Source: WJJR01 sp964440935 (GTDB taxonomy: Bacteria > Zixibacteria > MSB-5A5 > WJJR01). Taken from it: a DNA stretch of 45,586 nt. Made by a program: the position numbers and the translations under genes. The notes under the pieces are model-generated. The model was not told where the DNA came from, did no database searches, and saw only the letters and a list, made by a program, of their open reading frames with translations. Below are positions 1 through 7,247 of the stretch, in pieces (positions within the stretch are counted from its first letter, which is position 1; every line of letters begins with the position of its first letter). The stretch is taken from positions 1-45,586 of the forward strand of contig CAYTTY010000033.1 of the NCBI GenBank assembly GCA_964440935.1, read 5' to 3'.

Positions 1-52
1 GTAAATTGCACTGGCCAGATCGCGGAATCGGACAGAAATTATGCAAGTCACT

Positions 53-228
53 CTAGTGTCGTGTCCCAGAAATACGTTTCATCAGTTTCTATAGGAATTC
101 TACCCTGTGGCGTCACCCGACCTCGGGTGACGCCTTGTCCGGAAAGCAGATAGCCGTCACGCGAGGGCGCATGACGGCACGCGGCATGGAAGCAACTTCT
201 TTAAGCTATTTCTGGGACACGACACTAG
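53..228. repeat. MITE-like element, family A copy 1
   Basis: A 176-bp segment is bounded by a perfect 22-bp terminal inverted repeat (53-74 and 207-228). Just inside a CTAG at each end, the repeat reads GTGTCGTGTCCCAGAAATA. A strong internal hairpin (GGCGTCACCCGACCTCGGGTGACGCC type) lies near 113-138. No coding capacity is seen. The same structure and nearly the same length recur at 19402-19576. The TA next to each end suggests TA target duplication, as in IS630/Tc1-mariner-derived MITEs; that link is inferred. A half-copy of another repeat (CTTCTGACAATCGCTATA) abuts its right end at about 233. The remainder of 1-328 holds no gene. Confidence 0.75.
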
Positions 229-328
229 CTAGACTTCTGACAATCGCTATAACGGTGAGTCGACGAACTCGATGAATCGTCAGGGTGGGTTCAGATTCAT
301 CAGCCCTTAACCCGTTTCATCCTCTGGT

Positions 329-2104
329 CTATTCGGGACAATTGGTCGGATACTCCGTGCATGCACACGGATCACACGCCGGGTCACCGTTGAAGTAGAT
401 CAGGGTAATCAAGTAATTCAAATCGATTGTATCGACGGTTCCGTCGCAATTCAGCTCGCCGCGATTTACGCGAGGGCATCCGGGATCGACCGTGGGCTCC
501 GGGCCATTGAAGAAGATGTATGAAATCAACATGTTCAAATCGACCACATCAATCAGACCATCACCCGATAGCTCCCCCGCCATACCACATGTATCTTGGG
601 ACGGATTCGGGTAGTGGGGACAATTGTCAGTCTCATCGGCAATACCGTCGCCGTCGGAGTCTTGGGGATCGGCCAGCGTGATTGTTCCTTCGGACCAGTC
701 GCCGGTTGTTGTGCCACCGTCGGTGATGGCGCAGTACACATAGTACGTACCGGTATCGGCGTACGCCGTATTGATGATCGCAAAGCCCGTCGACGCATCA
801 GTGTGCAACGTCGATGGAAGAATGATCTCGTTTCCATCCAGGACTGGCGAGTTATTCAGATAGACCGTTACCCACATATCGTCATTCTCGGCATCGCTGT
901 GTGTCCATGTGGTCGTGTACGTTTCGACACCGTGGATAATCGTCGTATCCCCGGAAGGGGGATAAACCACGTCGATCACGGGCGGTGTGTTCGCGGGTGG
1001 ATCTACGGTGAATGTGTACTCGGGTGACAAGGCCCCGTTGTAGCCATACACACGCGCGTAGTACCAGCCTTCACCGTACCCTTCCAACGAAATTGTTTCG
1101 GAATTGGTGATGCTCTGCGACGTTTTCAGAACGCCGCCGAATTCATCGAGCAAACGCATGTCGATGTCGCCCTGGTTGTGAATAAAGCTCACCTCAATGA
1201 AATCACCCGCTTGGCCGGTGTTGTTCATGTAGAAGCGAAATAGATCATCGTTGCCGGATTCGTGGAGCGTCAGTGAGTCAATAATACGGTATGGGTTGCA
1301 TGGGCCGAGATGGGGGCTGTTCGATACGCCAACCGGACGGCTCATGACCTGAGACAGCGAATCATTCGGTTCAAAGGCGTCGGGATTGATGGGGTCGGGT
1401 TGCCCCACGACAACTTTCACGCGAGTGATGTTGTTTGTCTCATCCTTCTCGAGAATCTTATCATCGGGATCGGCTTCCGATTCGAGCCAGTACGTCCCAT
1501 CGGGGACGCCGGTGATATCGATCCATTGATCGGGGAGAGTCTTGCTGTACACATCAAGCCACCCAACCGATAATCCCTGTACCGTTCCTGAGCAATTGAA
1601 GAACTGCCCGTCGGGATTGAAATTGGGAAGAGTATCATCGTAGATTGCGAAATCCGCGACGCAAAAACTGGTTTTCTCTCCTTCGGCGACGATGTCTCCA
1701 ACACTGTCGCCGGGGAGCAATTCACGTAAACGATACTGCGACCAGCCTTCGAAATGGATGTGACTGTGGGTCTCGTGATAGATGAATAAACCGGCGAGCC
1801 GATCGGTGTAGGTTTCTTCGTCATTGTAGACACGCTGCATGACCTGCTGCGTTGAATCATCGATCGGTGGCAGGATGCCGTACAGATACAACTTGCCATC
1901 GCCGACATTCGGCGTCCCGTTCGACAGCCGCAGGTGCACACGCCCCGGCTCGATATGTGTCACGATGTCGTGATCGTAGAGATCGCTTTCGCGCACGATG
2001 ATATCCGGAAGCAGGTCGGCCGCCGCCGTCAGTGCTGGCGCCAGCAGCACAATTCCAGTGGCTGCAATGAGACAGATGCGATTTATAGTCTGAGATCGAC
2101 TCAT
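329..2104 (-). CDS. Secreted lysyl-oxidase-like protein with PPC, TSP3 and dockerin-like C-terminus
   Basis: The start is set at 2104 because a typical signal peptide (MSRSQTINRI, then a hydrophobic stretch to ALTAAAD) begins there; an in-frame start at 2188 would bury it. Residues about 30-235 match the lysyl oxidase catalytic domain. The copper motif THSHIHFEGW supplies His113, His115 and His117. EKTSFCVAD places Lys144 where animal LOX has its LTQ lysine, and GWLDVY places Tyr186 where LOX has the partner tyrosine. QWIDIT and DETNN are also family signatures. Then come a PPC-like beta domain (about 240-370), an Ig-like domain, one thrombospondin-3 calcium motif (DSDGDGIADETDNCP) and a dockerin-like EF-hand pair ending in CDPCACTEYPTNCPE. 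LOX enzymes oxidise peptidyl lysine to allysine; oxidation of an extracellular or envelope protein is inferred. It stands alone between repeat-rich gaps. Confidence 0.85.
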   Translation of the reverse strand: MSRSQTINRICLIAATGIVLLAPALTAAADLLPDIIVRESDLYDHDIVTHIEPGRVHLRLSNGTPNVGDGKLYLYGILPPIDDSTQQVMQRVYNDEETYTDRLAGLFIYHETHSHIHFEGWSQYRLRELLPGDSVGDIVAEGEKTSFCVADFAIYDDTLPNFNPDGQFFNCSGTVQGLSVGWLDVYSKTLPDQWIDITGVPDGTYWLESEADPDDKILEKDETNNITRVKVVVGQPDPINPDAFEPNDSLSQVMSRPVGVSNSPHLGPCNPYRIIDSLTLHESGNDDLFRFYMNNTGQAGDFIEVSFIHNQGDIDMRLLDEFGGVLKTSQSITNSETISLEGYGEGWYYARVYGYNGALSPEYTFTVDPPANTPPVIDVVYPPSGDTTIIHGVETYTTTWTHSDAENDDMWVTVYLNNSPVLDGNEIILPSTLHTDASTGFAIINTAYADTGTYYVYCAITDGGTTTGDWSEGTITLADPQDSDGDGIADETDNCPHYPNPSQDTCGMAGELSGDGLIDVVDLNMLISYIFFNGPEPTVDPGCPRVNRGELNCDGTVDTIDLNYLITLIYFNGDPACDPCACTEYPTNCPE

Positions 2105-2319
2105 GCGATTGCGTTGGCCCGAGTTGATGTGGAATGGTGGCCTCCGGCACTCCATGACGAAAGATAACCCCTGATTGCCATTAGACAAGATGAAAACTGT
2201 TGCGTTTTTTGCGCTTAGCGGGCGCGCACCAAAAGCAGTGTTTGGTCGTCGTCCTGGGGGACGAACTGACGCCGGGTGCCCGTGAAGCCCTCGTCACGGT
2301 GTACGTCCGCGAAGAAGCC

Positions 2320-2358
2320 GTGGCCCTGATGGACGTCTTTTGTCCATCAGGGCGAAGC
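2320..2358. repeat. Palindromic repeat, family B copy 1
   Basis: CCCTGATGGAC (2324-2334) pairs perfectly with GTCCATCAGGG (2342-2352) and is followed by CGAAG and AACTCAC. The same unit recurs at 5519-5555 and 5634-5671, and in a variant form at 2441-2485. It resembles a REP-type hairpin. Confidence 0.7.
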
Positions 2359-2440
2359 GAAACTCACGATGGTTGAGCGGGAGTTATGCTTCCCCATCAC
2401 AGTGGTGGTGCAGAGCCGGCGCGGCGAACGACAGGTGAGT

Positions 2441-2485
2441 TATGCTTCGCCCTGACGGCATAAGGCCGCCGTCAGGGCCACCTGT
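2441..2485. repeat. Palindromic repeat, family B variant, inverted
   Basis: GCCCTGACGGC (2449-2459) pairs with GCCGTCAGGGC (2468-2478). Outer arms ACAGGT and ACCTGT extend the palindrome. Read on the minus strand it follows the GTGGCCCTGA...TCAGGGCGAAG pattern of the other family-B units with a different stem core. Confidence 0.6.
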
Positions 2486-2583
2486 CACTTTGCATCTTCA
2501 TACAGCCTCCCTCGTTCCTTATCCGCGCACTGCAATCAACACGGCTGTGATCACGTTCCTTGTCAAGCCGCAACCAATAGAAA

Positions 2584-2623
2584 CACCCGGCAACGGTGGT
2601 GGTTAATCACCGAATGCCGGGTG
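2584..2623 (-). terminator. Intrinsic terminator of the HMGCS-like/thiolase/DUF35 operon
   Basis: A 9-bp stem (CACCCGGCA 2584-2592 with TGCCGGGTG 2615-2623) contains a smaller inner hairpin and lies about 20 nt past the DUF35 stop. On the minus strand it is followed by TTTCTATT. Confidence 0.65.
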
Positions 2624-2643
2624 CATACCGCTATGCCTATTGT

Positions 2644-3072
2644 TTACGTGTGCAAAAACGCCGGGCCGACCATTGGCTCCCACTTGAAGCCGTAGACAAT
2701 CGTCCCTTCCGATTCGTTGGCGTTCAGGCGACGGAACCGTGCCTGCACGCGCCAGCCGGTGTAGTCGGTGTCCGGATCGGCACCGGTCAATTGCCCCATC
2801 AGACGCGTGTGATTGTCATCATCGCACTCGACAACGACCACGTGGTACGGACCGTTTAGAACCATCCAGCTCGGTACAATCCGCTGCACCGTATCGACAA
2901 TCACGGTGCCGGTTTTTGGCAGTTGGATGTATTCGGGATCGGTTTCACCGGTTTCCGGGTCGATCTCACACGGCGGATAGACGACATGTCCGCTGGCGAA
3001 CTTCGCCGCCTTCAAATGGTAGAGCACCTCAGAACGGCGCTTGATCCGCGGAGGAAAAATGGTCTCACTCAT
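2644..3072 (-). CDS. DUF35-type OB-fold protein with degenerate zinc ribbon
   Basis: This 142-aa protein is third in a minus-strand operon and overlaps the thiolase gene by ATGA. DUF35 proteins normally have an N-terminal rubredoxin-like zinc ribbon followed by an OB fold, and they scaffold a thiolase with an HMG-CoA synthase in archaea. The OB-fold part is recognisable (TGTVIVDTVQRIV near residue 55, then PYHVVVVECDD and RLMGQLTG). Where the four zinc cysteines should be (KAAKFASGHVVYPPCEIDPE) only one Cys remains, so zinc binding there is unlikely. The operon position is the strongest support. The likely role is to bridge or stabilise its two neighbours; the substrate is unknown. Confidence 0.8.
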   Translation of the reverse strand: MSETIFPPRIKRRSEVLYHLKAAKFASGHVVYPPCEIDPETGETDPEYIQLPKTGTVIVDTVQRIVPSWMVLNGPYHVVVVECDDDNHTRLMGQLTGADPDTDYTGWRVQARFRRLNANESEGTIVYGFKWEPMVGPAFLHT

Positions 3073-4244
3073 TTACGCACCCCCTCCAAGACTGTGGCGC
3101 CGCACATTGTGCCGATACCGCCAACGTTCATCGCCATGCCGACTGTCGGGTCCTTCGGAATCTGCCGCTCGGTCGGCGCTGTGCCGGTCAATTGCAAAAA
3201 CAGTTCGCCGATTTGCGCGGCGCCGGTTGCACCCACCGGATGGCCTTTGCCTTTCAACCCACCGGAGGCATTGACCGGGTACTCGCCTTCAATCGCGGTT
3301 TTACCGTCGACCGTAGCGGGTCCGGCCTTGCCCGGTTCATACAGACCCATCGCCTCAAGCAGCATCAACTCGGCAATCGTGAAACAGTCGTGCAATTCGA
3401 TCGCCTGCATGTCGGTTATCTTTTTGCCGGCTTCGTCGAGTGCGTGCTTCGTTGCTTTAACGGCGCCCGGCATTTCGTGAAGGACCTTGCGACGGTGCAG
3501 GAACATCTGATCCGACACCAACGCGCGTCCGATAACGCGGACATACGGTTTGCCCAGCGACTTGGCAACGTCCTCGCTGACAACAATCAATCCGGCGCAT
3601 CCGTCGGTGATCGGCGAGCAGTCGAACAGCCGCAACGGATCGGCGACCATGATCGAACTCTCAACGATCTTCGGTGTGATTTCCATCTGGAACTGCGCGT
3701 GCGGATTCTTACTCGCGTTGCGATGGTTCTTCACCGCGACCGCGGTCAGCATTTCACGCGTGGTGCCCAGTGCCGCCATGTGCGACTTCGCCATCAACGC
3801 ATACATCAGGGGAAAGGTCGCACCCTGGTCGGCTTCGAATTCGCGTTCCGATGCGGCGGCCAAGGCGGCCGTGGCGCCGTCACCGCTGACATCGGTCATC
3901 TTCTCGACACCACCAGACCACACCATCTTGTGACGCCCGCTGGCAATATCATCGCAGGCGGCATTGAACGCGACCGACGCGCTCGCACAGGCGCCTTCAT
4001 GACGGCTGGCGGGAACACCGGGAATGCCCATTGCATCGGCCGCGTAGGCGCCGATATTCTCCTGGCCGGTGAACATGCCGGTCGTCATCGCGCCGATGTG
4101 GATCGCTTCGATCTCTTTCATGCCGATCCCGGCGCTCTTGATCGTCTCACGGGCGGCTTTGGCAATGAGATCACGGGCGGAGAGCTTCCACTCGCTTCCC
4201 CAGGGGCTCATTCCAAACCCGATGACACATGGTGCCTGGCTCAT
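3069..4244 (-). CDS. Thiolase-family protein (archaeal ACAT / SCP-x type)
   Basis: This 391-aa protein is of usual thiolase length. The nucleophile Cys86 lies in EGACASAS, the second-site His285 in ELHDCFTIAE (the HDCF form of SCP2/archaeal thiolases replaces NEAF), and His335 in GHPVGATG. All catalytic positions are kept. Thiolases condense or cleave acyl-CoA. A good ribosome-binding site (GGGAGGTGAT) precedes the ATG, 16 nt after the HMGCS-like stop. With the flanking HMGCS-like and DUF35 genes it reproduces the archaeal acetoacetyl-CoA thiolase/HMG-CoA synthase/DUF35 set. Related thiolase-DUF35 pairs also work in anaerobic ketone or aromatic degradation (BbsA/BbsB), so the direction and substrate are open. 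Confidence 0.9.
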   Translation of the reverse strand: MSQAPCVIGFGMSPWGSEWKLSARDLIAKAARETIKSAGIGMKEIEAIHIGAMTTGMFTGQENIGAYAADAMGIPGVPASRHEGACASASVAFNAACDDIASGRHKMVWSGGVEKMTDVSGDGATAALAAASEREFEADQGATFPLMYALMAKSHMAALGTTREMLTAVAVKNHRNASKNPHAQFQMEITPKIVESSIMVADPLRLFDCSPITDGCAGLIVVSEDVAKSLGKPYVRVIGRALVSDQMFLHRRKVLHEMPGAVKATKHALDEAGKKITDMQAIELHDCFTIAELMLLEAMGLYEPGKAGPATVDGKTAIEGEYPVNASGGLKGKGHPVGATGAAQIGELFLQLTGTAPTERQIPKDPTVGMAMNVGGIGTMCGATVLEGVRK

Positions 4245-4260
4245 AGAGTGATCACCTCCC

Positions 4261-5340
4261 TTAGCTACCCATGACGATCATGCCCCGATGCCGGAGATAT
4301 TCGCCATAAGTCACGTATTGAATGTTCTCGTCAATGATTTCATCAGTTGTCGACACGTCGTACGATTGCGCCTTCGTCAGTTCATCGGTGGTTTCCCAGA
4401 TGAACGCATCGCTGCCCGCGCCGGAACCGTACGAGCACATGAAGATCTTCTGTCCCGGCTTGGCGATGTCGAGGACACCGGCCAGCCCGATCGGCGATGC
4501 GCCTGAATAGGTGTTGCCGATCTTCGACACCTTCAGGCCGGTCTCCAATTGCTCCGGAGTGAAGCCGAGCATCTTGCCGGCGCGCTTGGGGAACTTGGCG
4601 TTGGGCTGATGGAAGACGGCAAAGTCGAAGTCCGACGGTTTCATGCCGGCTTCTTCCATCATCGCCTTCGACGCGCCCAGTGTGTGCTTGAAATACGCCG
4701 GTTCACCGGTAAAGGCGCCCGCGTGCTCCGGATAGTGACGGTGCTCGCGACGCCAGAAGTCGGGCGTGTCGGTGTCATACGAACTTGCCCACAACAGACG
4801 CGCGGCGATGTTGGTCCGTCCCATGATAAACGCTGCGGCACCCGACGCCGCCGAAAACTCGAGCGCGTCGCTGGGAGCGCCCTGCGATGTGTCCGAACCG
4901 ATTCCGAGCGCCCACGGCATGCAGTTGCTGACGCCCTGGCCCAATACGAACATAATCGCGTCGATCATCGTCTGGGTCCCGGCCTTGCAGGCGAATTCGA
5001 CGCCCGATAGCCAGATGTTCGGCGTGGCGCCGATGACTTCGGCCACGATCGTCGCCGACGGTTTCACCGCATACGGCGGCGATTCCGAACCGACCGATGC
5101 CTTCCCGATATCGGCCGGATTGACAAACGGTGCGCGGGTCAGGGCACGGCAGGTCGCCTGCACCGCCAAGGTGATCGAATCCTGATCCCATGGCGCCACC
5201 GACTTCTCGACCAACCCCAGACCGCGCTCGTAGGTGGGAGCATCCGCGCCCCAAATCTTTGCGATATCCGCGATCCTGATGCGGAGTTTGGGAACGTCGA
5301 CACCCCATCCGACAATGCCCACGGGTGTGTCAAACTTCAT
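4261..5340 (-). CDS. Hydroxymethylglutaryl-CoA synthase family protein (archaeal type)
   Basis: This 359-aa protein is first in the operon. Its opening VGIVGWGVDVPKLRI and the block VGSESPPYAVKPSA are typical of archaeal HMG-CoA synthases. The presumed catalytic residues are all present: Glu86 (GSESPPY), Cys118 (EFACKAGTQ) and His244 (FHQPNAKFP). The family condenses acetyl-CoA with acetoacetyl-CoA, the entry to the mevalonate pathway. A ribosome-binding site (GAAAGG) lies upstream of the ATG. The window also has dxs and ispH of the MEP pathway, so a role in isoprenoid synthesis is not certain. Other options are leucine or branched acyl-CoA metabolism or beta-branching in secondary metabolism. 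Confidence 0.9.
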   Translation of the reverse strand: MKFDTPVGIVGWGVDVPKLRIRIADIAKIWGADAPTYERGLGLVEKSVAPWDQDSITLAVQATCRALTRAPFVNPADIGKASVGSESPPYAVKPSATIVAEVIGATPNIWLSGVEFACKAGTQTMIDAIMFVLGQGVSNCMPWALGIGSDTSQGAPSDALEFSAASGAAAFIMGRTNIAARLLWASSYDTDTPDFWRREHRHYPEHAGAFTGEPAYFKHTLGASKAMMEEAGMKPSDFDFAVFHQPNAKFPKRAGKMLGFTPEQLETGLKVSKIGNTYSGASPIGLAGVLDIAKPGQKIFMCSYGSGAGSDAFIWETTDELTKAQSYDVSTTDEIIDENIQYVTYGEYLRHRGMIVMGS

Positions 5341-5518
5341 GGTTTGACCTTTCGATTTAAGGGTGAACGATATTCACGAATACTTATCTTGTTTTGACTC
5401 TCCTGAGAATATGCCATCATTGGCGCAGAATACCGAACCAGTTCGGGTGTCATTGTCAAAACCGCTCAAATGTTGGGGGCCCGAGGGAATTCTTTGACAA
5501 TTTGGAGACGACATGGCG

Positions 5519-5555
5519 TGGCCCTGATGGACGCTTTGTGTCCATCACGGCGCAG
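5519..5555. repeat. Palindromic repeat, family B copy 3
   Basis: It starts GTGGCCCTGATGGACGCTTT. The stem GATGGAC/GTCCATC is intact, but the outer arm carries changes (CACGG for CAGGG), so this copy is slightly decayed. Confidence 0.6.
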
Positions 5556-5633
5556 CACGGAAGGTTGTAGTGCAGGCGCCTCGCCTGCACAAGTTCACTC
5601 AGTAAGACAGGCCGAGGCAGCCGGATGTGGCCG

Positions 5634-5671
5634 TGGCCCTGATGGACGCCTTTGGTCCATCAGGGCGAAGT
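5634..5671. repeat. Palindromic repeat, family B copy 4
   Basis: CCCTGATGGAC (5637-5647) pairs with GTCCATCAGGG (5655-5665). It is followed by CGAAG and AACTCAC as in copy 1, so the conserved unit extends past the hairpin. Confidence 0.65.
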
Positions 5672-5742
5672 GAAACTCACAGTGGTCACATAAGAAAGGC
5701 GCCACCCGAGGACGGGTGACGCCACAAATTCAACTTCATATT

Positions 5743-5820
5743 TGGGGTGGGAGAGGGGACTTGAACCCCCGACCCCCAGGGCCACAACCTGGTGCTCTAA
5801 CCAACTGAGCTACACCCACC
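5743..5820 (-). tRNA. tRNA-His (GTG)
   Basis: The cloverleaf reads on the minus strand with the anticodon loop TTGTGGC in a CCAGG/CCTGG stem, giving anticodon GTG. The extra 5' G(-1) faces discriminator C73, the identity mark of tRNA-His, and CCA is encoded. One T:T mismatch lies in the acceptor stem at 6:67. Confidence 0.95.
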
Positions 5821-5902
5821 GTCATGCCGGTCCATCGAGCGGACCGGGAAATAGTCTATACGAATTGAACGCCGATGTCCATGGCATTCCGCAGATTGAA
5901 AG

Positions 5903-5976
5903 CACCCCCGGCAGGATTCGAACCTGCTACCAGCGGCTTAGAAGGCCGCTGCTCTATCCAAATGAGCTACGGGGGC
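5903..5976 (-). tRNA. tRNA-Arg (TCT)
   Basis: A 74-nt cloverleaf has acceptor arms GCCCCCG and CGGGGGT, anticodon loop CTTCTAA in a GCGGC/GCCGC stem (anticodon TCT, reading AGA) and T-arm GCAGGTTCGAATCCTGC. No CCA is encoded. Confidence 0.95.
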
Positions 5977-5998
5977 GGCACACCGCACATACCGTGAG

Positions 5999-6394
5999 TT
6001 ACTCCAAGATCACTATGATATACGGCAAGGCCTGGCAATTGTACAACGTGACGCCGCCATCCTGAATCGACGCCCACAGAGGTTGAGTGGAAAAGTCCTC
6101 CCAGTAGATCGGCAACTCATCGTACTCGACATTTGTCAATTGGACGAACACACTGACGAGCGGCGGATCTTCGATATCCAACTCCGGAATCGAAACGAAG
6201 TGGTCGAACGCCTCATCCGGGACGGTCCCGCTCATCACGGTACGAGTCACCTCGCCCGGCGGTCCCTGTGGCCCCTGCGGTCCTTGCGGACCTTCCGGCC
6301 CCGCCGGCCCCGCCTCACCCTCACAGCCAACCAGCGCCAGCAGCGCCAGCATGGCGAGCCAGGCAAACAACATTGTTCCTTGCGGTTTCTGCAT
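5999..6394 (-). CDS. Small lipoprotein with collagen-like Gly-X-Y repeats
   Basis: This is a 131-aa protein with a type II signal peptide ending in the lipobox LALVGC (Cys24). A short collagen-like run follows, about residues 29-48 (GPAGPEGPQGPQGPQGPPGE). The C-terminal 80 residues form an acidic, probably globular domain of unknown function. It is expected to be lipid-anchored in the envelope, with the GXY tract as a spacer or trimerising stalk. A run this short may not form a stable triple helix by itself. The gene is wedged between tRNA-Arg and tRNA-Pro on the same strand. It is not assignable to a named family. Confidence 0.8.
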   Translation of the reverse strand: MQKPQGTMLFAWLAMLALLALVGCEGEAGPAGPEGPQGPQGPQGPPGEVTRTVMSGTVPDEAFDHFVSIPELDIEDPPLVSVFVQLTNVEYDELPIYWEDFSTQPLWASIQDGGVTLYNCQALPYIIVILE

Positions 6395-6445
6395 CGCCCC
6401 TCCTTTGTACCGAGAAGATTGAAAGATTCAACACCAGGGCCAAAA

Positions 6446-6519
6446 TCGGGGTGAGAGGATTTGAACCTCCGACATCTTGGTCCCAAACCAAGTGCGCTAC
6501 CAGGCTGCGCCACACCCCG
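6446..6519 (-). tRNA. tRNA-Pro (TGG)
   Basis: A 74-nt cloverleaf has acceptor CGGGGTG/CACCCCG with A73, anticodon loop TTTGGGA in a CTTGG/CCAAG stem (anticodon TGG, reading CCA) and T-arm GGAGGTTCAAATCCTCT. No CCA is encoded. Confidence 0.95.
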
Positions 6520-6624
6520 AGACCGCCCTACGATACGATTATCGGCCGTGATAATGGAAGGATTTTCATGGACGCAGACTGTGATGAAACTTGAGGTGGC
6601 ACACCCCAGGCAGGTCCGATTCTG

Positions 6625-7233
6625 TCATGCCGGCTTCAGTCTTCGTAAGTAATCACCCGCGGCCCGGAAGGCACGCCCACGGTGGGAGATGTGGTTCTTC
6701 TTTTCGGCTGACACCTCAGCGAAAGTGTGTCCCAGCTCGGTTGAGTAGAAGATCGGGTCATACCCGAAACCTTCGCTACCGCGTGTTTCCTCGGTGATGG
6801 TTCCCTCCACCGAGCCCTCGAATACCCGAGTGTCGTCGGGCCCGGTGACCAACGCGGCCACACAGCGAAAACGGGCGCTGCGCCGATGCTCCGGGACACC
6901 CTCCATCAGCTTGAGCACTTTCTTATTGTTGTCCGCGAAGGTGCAGCCCGGGCCGGCATAGCGGGCTGAATGGACACCAGGATCGCCGCCCAAAGCGTCG
7001 ATCTCCAATCCAGAATCGTCGGCCAGAGCCCAAACTCCCGAAGCCTCGTGGAATGCCCGTGCCTTGATGATGGCATTTTCCTCCAGTGTCGATCCGGTTT
7101 CGTCCGGCTTGGGAGGAGAGTCGATCGCGGACGCATCGAGCACCTCGAAAGGGGCATCGCGGAGAATGGCGCGGATTTCCGCGACTTTGTGCGGATTGTT
7201 GGTCGCCAGGATGATGCGTGTGGGATGTATCAT
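6625..7233 (-). CDS. rdgB: RdgB/Ham1 non-canonical purine NTP pyrophosphatase
   Basis: This 202-aa protein has the usual family length. It hydrolyses dITP, ITP and XTP to monophosphates and keeps deaminated purines out of nucleic acids. The diagnostic motifs are in order: ATNNPHKVAEI near the N-terminus (substrate binding), ALADDSGLEIDALGG (residues 69-83, with metal-binding Asp72/Asp73), GSEGFGYDPIF, and SHRGRAF near the C-terminus. It lies 14 nt downstream of murI on the same strand, a frequent bacterial pairing, and is probably co-transcribed with murI and the amidase gene. No strong Shine-Dalgarno is visible. Confidence 0.95.
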   Translation of the reverse strand: MIHPTRIILATNNPHKVAEIRAILRDAPFEVLDASAIDSPPKPDETGSTLEENAIIKARAFHEASGVWALADDSGLEIDALGGDPGVHSARYAGPGCTFADNNKKVLKLMEGVPEHRRSARFRCVAALVTGPDDTRVFEGSVEGTITEETRGSEGFGYDPIFYSTELGHTFAEVSAEKKNHISHRGRAFRAAGDYLRRLKPA

Positions 7234-7247
7234 GTGTCGTCAGTGTA

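Larger units (their letters stand above)
2105..2643. other. Gene-free gap with two palindromic repeats and a terminator
   Basis: No convincing gene is seen. Two family-B hairpins lie at 2320-2358 and, in the opposite orientation, at 2441-2485. The hairpin at 2584-2623 is a probable terminator of the minus-strand operon to the right. Confidence 0.6.
5341..5742. other. Gene-free gap with stacked palindromes
   Basis: No gene is seen between the HMGCS-like start and tRNA-His. It holds two family-B hairpins, a GTGCAGGCG/CGCCTGCAC hairpin (5570-5590) and a GGCGCCACCCGAGGACGGGTGACGCC-type hairpin at 5698-5723 that matches the internal stem of the family-A elements. The promoter of the minus-strand operon must lie near its left end. 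Confidence 0.6.

Noticed and set aside
267..301. Terminator of the lysyl-oxidase-like gene (GATGAATC/GATTCATC stem)
   Set aside because: The stem is AT-rich with a 15-nt loop and has no T-run on the minus strand.
1..328. Complete insertion sequence at the window start
   Set aside because: The inverted repeats enclose only 132 bp with no transposase frame, so only a non-autonomous element can be claimed.
3192..4274. A 360-codon open frame on the plus strand opposite the thiolase gene
   Set aside because: It is antisense to a gene with clear catalytic motifs and its Arg/His-rich translation resembles no protein; it arises from the GC-rich third positions of the thiolase.
2644..5340. Calling the three-gene operon a complete mevalonate-pathway start
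   Set aside because: No HMG-CoA reductase or later mevalonate enzyme is in the window and MEP genes are present, so the pathway cannot be assigned.
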